Position numbers and translations under genes: made by a program. From Gammaproteobacteria bacterium (GTDB lineage: Bacteria > Pseudomonadota > Gammaproteobacteria > S012-40): DNA of 8,986 nt. A model generated the notes under the pieces. That model was not told where the DNA came from. It searched no databases and worked only from the letters and a program-made list of their open reading frames with translations. Shown piece after piece: positions 1 through 7,113 of the stretch. Every line of letters starts with the position of its first letter. Within the stretch, counting starts at the first letter, position 1. The DNA lies in NCBI GenBank assembly GCA_026982215.1, contig JALSHN010000380.1:1-8986 (forward strand). Reading direction: 5' to 3'.

Positions 1-615
1 GCCGTGGCCGCCGAGCCGACGCCGAGCCGCCCCGTTGCCGCCCCTGGCAAGATCGAGATCGTCGCCATCGGCGCCTCCACCGGCGGCCCGGTGGCACTGC
101 AACGGGTGTTGCGCGCCCTGCCGCGCGACTTTCCCCACCCCATCGTCGTCTATCAGCACATGCCGGCCAACTTCACCGGCCCCTTCGCCCAACGGCTGAA
201 CCAGATCCTGCCCCTGGAAGTGACCGAGGCCCGAGACGGCGACACCCTCGCCCCCGGCCACGTCTATCTGGCCCCCGGGGGGCGGCAGATGGAAGTGAGG
301 CGCAACGGCGCGGGGCGCCTGAGGGTCCGCGACGCCGCCCCCGACGACACCTACAAGCCCAGTGTAGATCAGGGATTCACCTCCCTGGCCCACAGCTACG
401 GCGGCGCGGTACTGGCCTGCGTACTCACCGGCATGGGGGCCGACGGCCGCGAAGGGGCCCGGGCGCTCAAGTCCCGCGGCGCCCAAGTCTGGGCCCAGGA
501 CCAGGCCACCTCGGTGATCTACGGCATGCCCGCTGCGGTTGCCGAGGCCGGCCTGGCCGACCGCATCCTCCCCTTGGAGCAGATCGGGGTGGAGCTGGCC
601 CGCCTGGGGCGATGA
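1..615 (+). CDS. cheB: Chemotaxis methylesterase CheB, C-terminal catalytic part (5' end outside window)
   Basis: CheB removes methyl groups from (and deamidates) glutamyl/glutaminyl residues of chemoreceptors, resetting receptor signalling in the cytoplasm. The reading frame is open from base 1, so the gene continues upstream; the GTG at 4 is not a credible start because it falls in a Pro/Ala-rich linker. The visible 204 codons are that linker followed by the methylesterase domain. The catalytic triad is visible: Ser in GASTGGP (bases 76-78), His in QHMP (157-159) and Asp in TGMGADG (442-444). The Ser-to-Asp spacing of 122 residues equals that of Salmonella CheB (S164/D286, from memory). The missing N-terminus should be a response-regulator receiver domain phosphorylated by CheA, about 140 or more residues. 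The stop lies 3 nt before motC, so the genes are probably co-transcribed. Identification is secure. Confidence 0.95.
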   Translation, partial: AVAAEPTPSRPVAAPGKIEIVAIGASTGGPVALQRVLRALPRDFPHPIVVYQHMPANFTGPFAQRLNQILPLEVTEARDGDTLAPGHVYLAPGGRQMEVRRNGAGRLRVRDAAPDDTYKPSVDQGFTSLAHSYGGAVLACVLTGMGADGREGARALKSRGAQVWAQDQATSVIYGMPAAVAEAGLADRILPLEQIGVELARLGR

Positions 616-618
616 GCC

Positions 619-1359
619 ATGGACATCCTCTCCCTCATCGGGATCATCGGCGCCCTCTCGGCCATCTTGCTGGGCCAGGCCCTGGAGGGGGGGCACGCCA
701 GCTCCCTGCTCAACCTCCCCGCGTTACTCATCGTCGGTGGCGGCACCTTGGGCGCCATCATGCTCCAGTCGCCGCTGGACACCTTCAAACGGGCCATGAG
801 CCGCGTGGTGTGGGTGATGATCCCCCCCAAGATCAACAAACGCGGTCTGATCAAGAAGGTAGTGGCCTGGAGCAACGTCGCCCGCCGTGAAGGCCTGCTG
901 GGTCTGGAAGGGGCCTCCGACAACGAACGCGACCCCTTCGCCAAAAAAGGCCTGCAGCTGCTGGTGGACGGCGCCGAGCCCGACAGCATCCGCGCCATCC
1001 TCGAAGTGGACCTGGTGGCCAAGGAGAGTGAAGACCTGGCCGCCGCCAAACTGTTCGAGGCCGCCGGCGGTTACGCTCCCACCATCGGCATCCTCGGCGC
1101 GGTGATGGGCTTGATCCACGTGATGGAAAACCTCTCCGACCCCTCCAAGCTCGGGGCCGGCATCGCCACCGCCTTCGTGGCCACCATCTACGGCGTCGGC
1201 CTGGCCAACCTGGTGCTGCTGCCGGTGGCCAACAAGATCAAGGCCCAGGTGGAGCGCGAGTCCCGCTACCGGGAAATGATCATCGAAGGCATCGTCGCCA
1301 TCGCCGAGGGCGAGAACCCGCGTGCCATCGAAAACAAACTCAGAGGCTACCTGCAATAA
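619..1359 (+). CDS. motC: Flagellar motor stator protein MotC (MotA/PomA family)
   Basis: This is the inner-membrane stator subunit that, with a MotB-type partner, conducts ions and turns the flagellar rotor. The 246 residues show the MotA pattern: two N-terminal membrane segments (about 3-22 and 31-50), a cytoplasmic loop, then two more (about 152-172 and 183-205). The loop has R89 and E97 in ARREGLLGLE, matching the rotor-contact residues R90 and E98 of E. coli MotA. The channel prolines are P154 in APTIGILGA and P202 in LLPVANK. Length and position between cheB and motD match Pseudomonas MotC, the second stator set encoded with chemotaxis genes, rather than MotA. The ATG is 3 nt after the cheB stop, with a weak GGGG-type ribosome site inside cheB. 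Ion specificity (proton or sodium) cannot be settled by eye. Confidence 0.93.
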   Translation: MDILSLIGIIGALSAILLGQALEGGHASSLLNLPALLIVGGGTLGAIMLQSPLDTFKRAMSRVVWVMIPPKINKRGLIKKVVAWSNVARREGLLGLEGASDNERDPFAKKGLQLLVDGAEPDSIRAILEVDLVAKESEDLAAAKLFEAAGGYAPTIGILGAVMGLIHVMENLSDPSKLGAGIATAFVATIYGVGLANLVLLPVANKIKAQVERESRYREMIIEGIVAIAEGENPRAIENKLRGYLQ

Positions 1360-1361
1360 CC

Positions 1362-2252
1362 ATGGTCCGGCGCAGAAAGCCCGAGGAACACGCAAATCTG
1401 GAGCGTTGGCTGGTCTCCTATGCCGACTTCATCACCCTGTTGTTCGCCTTTTTCGTCGTCCTCTACGCCATGTCCTCGATCAACGAGGGCAAGTACAAGA
1501 TCCTCACCGAGTCCCTGCTTTCCGCCTTCGAGACCGAGCCCCGCTCCATGAACCCCATCGAAGTGGGGGCGGTGAAGATCATCCGCGAGCAGAGCGTGGT
1601 GCGTGAGCCACCGCCCAACCCCCTGGCCCACAACGACAGGGTGGCCGACGGCGAATACAAAGAAAACCTCAAACAGATGGCCAGCCAGATCAAAGCGGCC
1701 ATGGCCGGGCTGATGGACAAGGGCCTCATCAGCGTCAGCGAGGACGGCAACTGGCTGGAAGTGGAAATGAAGACCGACATCCTCTTCGGTTCCGGCTCGG
1801 CGCAACTATCCCCGCGGGCCATCCCGGTGCTGCGCGAGATCGCCGCCATCCTCCGGCCCTTCCCCAACCCGGTGAACGTCGAAGGCTTCACCGACTCCAT
1901 CCCCATCAACACCCCCGAGTTCCCCTCCAACTGGGAGCTCTCCGCGGCCCGCGCCTCCTCGGTGGTGCGCATCCTCCAGCAGGGCGGCGTGGACCCCAAG
2001 CGCCTAGCCGCCATCGGTTACGGCGAATACCGCCCCATCGCCGACAACTCGACACCCGAGGGCCGTAACAAGAACCGCCGGGTGGTGCTGGCCATCTCCG
2101 CCCACGACACCAGCAAGGAACGCCGCGCCTTGAACCCCCAGGCCTTTGCCCGCGGCGAAGGCGTGGCGGGGAAACTGGTGTCCCCGCCTTCGGGCACGAA
2201 ACCTGCTACCTCAACGGCAAATACCGCTTCGCCACCGAGGTTTAATCCATGA
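1362..2252 (+). CDS. motD: Flagellar motor stator protein MotD (MotB family, OmpA-like domain)
   Basis: This is the partner of MotC: it lines the ion channel and anchors the stator to peptidoglycan. The 296 residues comprise a short basic N-terminus, one membrane helix at about 18-41 and a periplasmic part. The helix carries the ion-binding aspartate, D22 in SYADFITLLFAF (equivalent to E. coli MotB D32). A plug-like amphipathic stretch follows (about 47-60). The OmpA-like domain spans about 128-246, with the peptidoglycan-binding residues D178 in GFTD, N190 to R197 in NWELSAAR and R239 in GRNKNRR. The last 50 or so residues are rich in Pro, Thr, Ala and Ser and look disordered. The start is 2 nt after motC. 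The stop TGA overlaps the ATG of the next gene in an ATGA, suggesting translational coupling. Confidence 0.93.
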   Translation: MVRRRKPEEHANLERWLVSYADFITLLFAFFVVLYAMSSINEGKYKILTESLLSAFETEPRSMNPIEVGAVKIIREQSVVREPPPNPLAHNDRVADGEYKENLKQMASQIKAAMAGLMDKGLISVSEDGNWLEVEMKTDILFGSGSAQLSPRAIPVLREIAAILRPFPNPVNVEGFTDSIPINTPEFPSNWELSAARASSVVRILQQGGVDPKRLAAIGYGEYRPIADNSTPEGRNKNRRVVLAISAHDTSKERRALNPQAFARGEGVAGKLVSPPSGTKPATSTANTASPPRFNP

Positions 2253-3028
2253 GAGTGATTGCCGTGGCCAACCAGAAGGGCGGGGTGGGCAAGACCACCA
2301 CCGCCATCACCCTGGGCACCCTGCTGGCCCAGCGGGGGCGGCGCGTGCTGCTGGTGGACATGGACCCCCAGGGCTCGCTCACCAGCTACTTCCGCTACGA
2401 ACCCGAGCAGATGCAGAAGGGGGTCTACGAGATCTTCCGCCGCCCGGGCTTGTCGCTGCAGCGGGTGGTGGTGGGCACCCCGGTGCGCGGTCTGGCGCTG
2501 ATGCCGGCCAACACCGCCCAGGCCACCCTGGAACGGCAACTGGGCGGTCGTCCCGGCAAGGGGCTGGTGCTTGCCCAGGCCTTGCATCGCTACCGTGCTC
2601 GCTTCGATATCGCCCTGGTGGATTCACCCCCGGTGTTGGGGCTGTTGATGGTCAACGCCCTGGCCGCCTGCCAGCAATTGGTGATCCCGGTGGAGACCGA
2701 CTTCATGGCCCTCTCCGGGCTGGAGCGCATCATGTCCAGCCTGACCATGGTGAGCAAATCGCTGCGCCGGCCCCTGGATGCCCGCATCCTCCCCACCCTC
2801 TACGATCCCAAGACCCGTTCCGGGGTGGAGGCCCTGCGGCAGATCTACCGCCGCTATCCCCAGCAGGTGATGGACGAAGTGATCCCCGAAGATCCCAAAT
2901 TCCGCGAGGCGGCCCGCCAACACCAGCCCGCCCCGGTGCTCTACCCCCGCAGCCCCGGCGTGCTGGCCTATGAGCGGGTGCTGGCCCGCCTGATCCCCGG
3001 TGTGATCCCCACCGCGGAGGCCGGATGA
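2249..3028 (+). CDS. ParA-family ATPase of the chemotaxis cluster (ParC-like)
   Basis: A 259-residue ParA/MinD-type ATPase. The deviant Walker A motif KGGVGKTT is at 10-17, with the signature lysine K10 and K15. The Walker A' motif VDMDPQG has D37 and D39, and the Walker B aspartate is D125 in IALVDSPP. No N-terminal DNA-binding domain is present, unlike plasmid P1-type ParA. In Vibrio and Pseudomonas the orphan ParA at this place in the cheB-motCD-cheW cluster (ParC; PA1462-like) recruits chemotaxis arrays to the cell pole. That role is inferred here from position, since no parB-like partner is adjacent. The start is the ATG inside the ATGA overlap with motD, with GAGG 8 nt upstream. The 3' end overlaps the next gene by 4 nt. 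The name parC should not be confused with topoisomerase IV. Confidence 0.88.
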   Translation: MRVIAVANQKGGVGKTTTAITLGTLLAQRGRRVLLVDMDPQGSLTSYFRYEPEQMQKGVYEIFRRPGLSLQRVVVGTPVRGLALMPANTAQATLERQLGGRPGKGLVLAQALHRYRARFDIALVDSPPVLGLLMVNALAACQQLVIPVETDFMALSGLERIMSSLTMVSKSLRRPLDARILPTLYDPKTRSGVEALRQIYRRYPQQVMDEVIPEDPKFREAARQHQPAPVLYPRSPGVLAYERVLARLIPGVIPTAEAG

Positions 3029-3429
3029 ACCCCGCCGCCTGGCTGCTGCTGGCCACCGCCGCGGCGGCGCTGCTCGCCCTGGCCGGCCTGTGGTGGCAGC
3101 GCCGGGTCTGGCGTCGGGAACACCGGCGCTGGCAGGCCGAACTCACCGAGCTGCGCGACGCCCTGGCCCGACAGGAGGACGAGGCGCGTTCGCAACAGGC
3201 CATCGTCTTCGGTCTCGGTGATCATCTCCAAGGGGTGGAAAAACGGCTGCGTAAACTGGAGGCCCAGCGCCTCAGCCTGCCCGCCGCCGGCGGCGACAAG
3301 TCCTACCAACAGGCGGTGCGCATGTTGCGTGACGGCTTCGGTGACCGCGAGATCATCGACCTGTGCGGCATCACCCAGGGTGAACTCACGCTGATCAAAA
3401 ACCTCCACCGCACTGGTGCCTTGGACTGA
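3025..3429 (+). CDS. DUF2802 family membrane-anchored protein, end of chemotaxis operon
   Basis: A 134-residue protein. It has one hydrophobic N-terminal helix (about 5-24, Ala/Leu-rich, ending in WWQRR), then a charged, probably coiled-coil stretch (about 28-86) rich in Arg, Glu and Gln. The conserved C-terminal segment (about 94-134) has the pattern SYQQAVRMLRDG then LCGITQGELTLI, which resembles a helix-turn-helix. Members of this family commonly close the cheB-parC-parP-cheW cluster in Pseudomonas (PA1465-like) and Vibrio. Its molecular role is not established as far as I know, and I do not assign one. The lack of charge before the helix and RR after it suggest a cytoplasmic C-terminal part. 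The start ATG overlaps the previous stop, with GGAGG 4 nt upstream. No clear terminator follows. Confidence 0.82.
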   Translation: MNPAAWLLLATAAAALLALAGLWWQRRVWRREHRRWQAELTELRDALARQEDEARSQQAIVFGLGDHLQGVEKRLRKLEAQRLSLPAAGGDKSYQQAVRMLRDGFGDREIIDLCGITQGELTLIKNLHRTGALD

Positions 3430-3446
3430 AAAAGCGCCGCCGTTCT

Positions 3447-3475
3447 GTCACAGCCCCCCCTGGATTGGGTATCAT
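3447..3475 (+). promoter_or_regulatory. Weak candidate upstream promoter for suf
   Basis: GTCACA (3447-3452) and TATCAT (3470-3475) are 17 nt apart and match the sigma-70 consensus at 4/6 and 5/6 positions. Transcription would start near 3482 and give a leader of about 100 nt that includes the whole 33-nt dyad. The call rests on pattern alone in an AT-richer patch of a GC-rich genome. Confidence 0.22.
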
Positions 3476-3495
3476 TAGAAGATTCGGATATACCC
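3467..3495. repeat. Inverted repeat GGGTAT-N17-ATACCC in the suf upstream region
   Basis: Six-base perfect arms (3467-3472 and 3490-3495) are separated by 17 nt that contain a small GAAGATTC dyad at 3478-3485. The left arm overlaps the weak TATCAT -10 candidate. There is no T-tract after it, so it is not an intrinsic terminator. It could be a second regulator site, but a six-base repeat can arise by chance. Confidence 0.3.
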
Positions 3496-3522
3496 CGCCC
3501 CCCGACGACGAGACAGCGGGCA

Positions 3523-3550
3523 TCGACATTTGCTAATTGTCGAGTAGAAT
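3523..3550 (+). promoter_or_regulatory. Sigma-70-type promoter of the suf operon
   Basis: TCGACA (3523-3528, 5/6 to TTGACA) and TAGAAT (3545-3550, 5/6 to TATAAT) are separated by 16 nt. This is the best promoter in the gap before sufB. The start of transcription is predicted near 3557, giving a leader of about 25 nt with the ribosome site in it. The -10 box is at the centre of the 33-nt dyad, the geometry expected for repression by steric block. Confidence 0.62.
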
Positions 3551-3564
3551 ACTCGGTAATTAGC
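3532..3564. promoter_or_regulatory. 33-nt dyad over the suf -10 box, probable Rrf2-family (IscR/SufR-like) operator
   Basis: The left arm GCTAATTGTCGAGTA (3532-3546) and right arm TACTCGGTAATTAGC (3550-3564) flank a GAA centre. Thirteen of 15 positions are Watson-Crick complementary, and the other two (3539/3557 and 3540/3556) are G-T pairs. The central 25 nt (3536-3560) match the E. coli IscR Type 1 consensus, as I recall it, at 19 of 25 positions. The conserved GACT/AGTC core is changed symmetrically to GAGT/ACTC. The position over the promoter of a SUF operon supports an iron-sulfur-sensing Rrf2 regulator. No such gene is in the window, so the binding protein is inferred. Confidence 0.6.
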
Positions 3565-3567
3565 CGC

Positions 3568-3574
3568 AAGGTGG
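3568..3574 (+). promoter_or_regulatory. Ribosome binding site of sufB
   Basis: AAGGTGG lies 7 nt before the ATG at 3582 and only 1 nt before an in-frame TTG at 3576. The spacing therefore decides for the ATG. The site begins 3 nt after the 33-nt dyad ends, so any transcript entering from upstream would carry a hairpin right next to it. Confidence 0.7.
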
Positions 3575-3581
3575 ATTGGTC

Positions 3582-5029
<1,448 letters not shown>

Positions 5030-5033
<4 letters not shown>

Positions 5034-5830
5034 GCGCCAGCGAAAAACAACCCCTGTTGATCATCGAAGACCTGTGGGTCGAGGTGGAGGGTAAATCCAT
5101 CCTCAAAGGCATCGACCTCACGGTGAATTACGGCGAGGTGCACGCCATCATGGGCCCCAACGGCTCGGGTAAGTCCACCCTGGCCAACGTGCTGGCCGGG
5201 CGCGAGGGTTACAGCGTCACCCGCGGGCGGGTGCTCTACAAGGGCCAGGACCTGCTGGAAATGGAACCGGAGGAACGGGCCCGCGAGGGGATTTTCCTCG
5301 CCTTCCAATACCCGGTGGAGATCCCCGGGGTGAACAACGTCTATTTCCTCAAGGCGGCGGTGAACGCGGTGCGCAAACACCGGGGGCTGCCCGAGCTGGA
5401 TGCCATGGATTTCCTCGAACTGGTGAAGGAAAAGATGGCGCAGATGAAGGTCCGCGAGGAAATGCTCTACCGGGCGGTGAACGAGGGCTTCTCCGGCGGC
5501 GAGAAAAAACGCAACGAGATCCTGCAGATGGCCCTGCTCGAACCCACCCTGGCCATCCTCGACGAGATCGACTCGGGGCTGGACATCGATGCCCTGCGCG
5601 ACGTGGCCGAGGGCATCAACGCCCTGCGCGGCCCCGAACGCGCCTTCATCATGGTCACCCACTATCAGCGCTTGCTCCATTACATCGAGCCCGATTACAT
5701 CCATGTGCTGGCCTATGGCGAGGTGATCCGTTCCGGCGACCGCGCCCTGGCCCACGAGCTGGAAGAACGCGGTTACGGCTGGTTGCTGGAAGAGCGGGGG
5801 CTGGATGCCTCCGGGGCGGAGGCATCATGA
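5030..5830 (+). CDS. sufC: Fe-S cluster assembly ATPase SufC
   Basis: SufC is the ABC-type ATPase of the SufBC2D complex. It binds SufB and SufD and drives the conformational change needed for cluster assembly; it is soluble and not a transporter. In the 266 residues, Walker A GPNGSGKST is at 42-50 (K48) and the ABC signature FSGGEKKR at 154-161. Walker B LAILDEIDSGLD is at 174-185 (D178, E179) and the switch histidine is H211 in MVTHY. It is a little longer than E. coli SufC (248), with about nine extra N-terminal residues and a short acidic/Ala C-terminal tail. The frame is open far upstream inside sufB, but homology begins just after the ATG at 5030. That ATG is in the ATGA overlap and has GGAAGGAG 7 nt before it. 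The stop overlaps sufD by 4 nt. Confidence 0.97.
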
Positions 5831-7113
5831 ACGTGGCGCGCCGACAGGCCGTGACCCTCGCCCTGGCCCGTCCGCCCCGCCCGGCGGGGCCGGATTGGTG
5901 GCAGGCCTTGCAGGAACGGGCCTGGAACCGCTATCAGGCGGTGGGCCTGCCCGGGCCGCGCCTGGATGACTGGAAATACGCCGATACCCACCCCCTCACT
6001 CAGGTCGATCTGCGCCTGCCCAGCGGCGACGTGGCCCCCATGGATGCCGCCCAGGTGGCCATGGAGGGGGTGGAGGGTCCCCTGGTGGTCCTGGTGGACG
6101 GGGTGTTCCACCCCGGGCTTTCCCGTTTGGACGAGCTCCCCGATGGGATGACGGTGTCACCCCTGGAGACGGCCCTGGGCAGTGGTGGCGGCGGAGTGGA
6201 ACGCGTCGGTGCCCTGGCTGAGCTGGATCGTGACGATGCCGGTCTGCGGGCCCTCAACCTGGCTCTGGCCTCCACGGGGGTGGTGGTAGAGCTGGCGCCG
6301 GATTGCCGCCCAAGCGCGCCGTTGTCCCTGGTCCACCTGGTCACCGAGGCGGGGCTTGCTCCCCAGTGGCGCCACGTCCTGCGGCTGGGGGAGGGCGCAG
6401 TGCTCACCCTGCTGGAGCGTTATCAGGGCCTGGGCACCCACTGGCACAACACCGTGGTGGAGGCCGAAGTGGAGGCAGGGGCCGAGTTGAACCACATCCG
6501 CTTGGCCGAAGGCGATGAATCCGCCTTCCTCACTCACGAGAGTTGGGTCACCGTCGCCGCCGGCGGCCGCTACCTGGGGGCGGGGGCGGCCCACGGCCAT
6601 CGCCTCGCCCGTCTGTTCGGCTCCGTCTCCCTGGACGCCCCCGAGGCCCGGGCGGCTTGGTACGGCGTCTATGGCGGTACGGGGCGCCATCAGGCCGATC
6701 ACACCACCCACACCCACCACCGCGCTCCCCGTACCGAGAGCGTGCAATTGTTCAAGGGCGTGCTGGGGGAAGGGGCCCGGGGCGCCTACACCGGGCGGGT
6801 GGTGGTCCACACCGGGGCCCAGAAGATCCGCGCCGAGCAAAAGAACGCCAATCTGCTGCTGTCGCGCAATGCCGAGGCCGATGCCCGGCCACAGTTGGAG
6901 ATCTACGCCGACGACGTCCAATGCGCCCACGGCGCTACCGTCGGCGAGCTGGACGCCGATGCCCTGTTCTACTTGCGCGCCCGCGGCATCGCCGAGGCCG
7001 ATGCCCGCGCCCTGCTCACCCGCGCCTTCATCGAAGACGTCCTCGTCGCCTTCCCGCTGGAGGCCGCCGCCCGCTGGGTGCGGGAGCGCCTGGGCCAAGG
7101 GGGTGGGACATGA
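5827..7113 (+). CDS. sufD: Fe-S cluster assembly protein SufD
   Basis: SufD is a SufB paralogue and the third member of the SufBC2D scaffold, linked to iron entry and complex stability. The 428 residues (E. coli SufD 423) have a helical N-terminal part with the family motif RLDDWKYAD (about 45-53), then a beta-helix core. The well-conserved C-terminal half includes DHTTHTHH, LLLSRNAEAD and ADDVQCAHGATVG. C366 and H368 in QCAHG match E. coli C358 and H360, the latter being the SufD residue proposed to take part in cluster binding at the SufB-SufD interface. The first half is divergent, as usual for SufD. It starts in an ATGA overlap with sufC, with GGAGG 4 nt upstream, and ends in an ATGA overlap with sufS. 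Confidence 0.95.
   Translation: MNVARRQAVTLALARPPRPAGPDWWQALQERAWNRYQAVGLPGPRLDDWKYADTHPLTQVDLRLPSGDVAPMDAAQVAMEGVEGPLVVLVDGVFHPGLSRLDELPDGMTVSPLETALGSGGGGVERVGALAELDRDDAGLRALNLALASTGVVVELAPDCRPSAPLSLVHLVTEAGLAPQWRHVLRLGEGAVLTLLERYQGLGTHWHNTVVEAEVEAGAELNHIRLAEGDESAFLTHESWVTVAAGGRYLGAGAAHGHRLARLFGSVSLDAPEARAAWYGVYGGTGRHQADHTTHTHHRAPRTESVQLFKGVLGEGARGAYTGRVVVHTGAQKIRAEQKNANLLLSRNAEADARPQLEIYADDVQCAHGATVGELDADALFYLRARGIAEADARALLTRAFIEDVLVAFPLEAAARWVRERLGQGGGT

Noticed and set aside
4..615. A complete short stand-alone CheB methylesterase starting at the GTG at 4
   Set aside because: The frame is open to the window edge and the first residues look like the inter-domain linker of full CheB, so truncation by the window is the simpler reading.
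3415..3438. Possible terminator hairpin GGTGC / GCGCC at the end of the DUF2802 gene
   Set aside because: It has only five pairs including one G-U, a 14-nt loop and no T-tract after it, so it does not qualify as an intrinsic terminator.
3494..3520. CCCGC / GCGGG inverted repeat in the intergenic gap
   Set aside because: Five-base GC arms with a 17-nt loop are expected by chance in sequence this rich in G and C, and no T-tract follows.
3576..3581. TTG at 3576 as an alternative sufB start
   Set aside because: It is only 1 nt from the AAGGTGG ribosome site, whereas the ATG at 3582 has ideal 7-nt spacing.
6543..7109. Possible long N-terminal extension of SufS, since its frame is open upstream
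   Set aside because: The upstream part is an Arg/Pro-rich shadow of sufD. SufS homology starts at the ATG at 7110, which has a good ribosome site and the operon's usual ATGA overlap.
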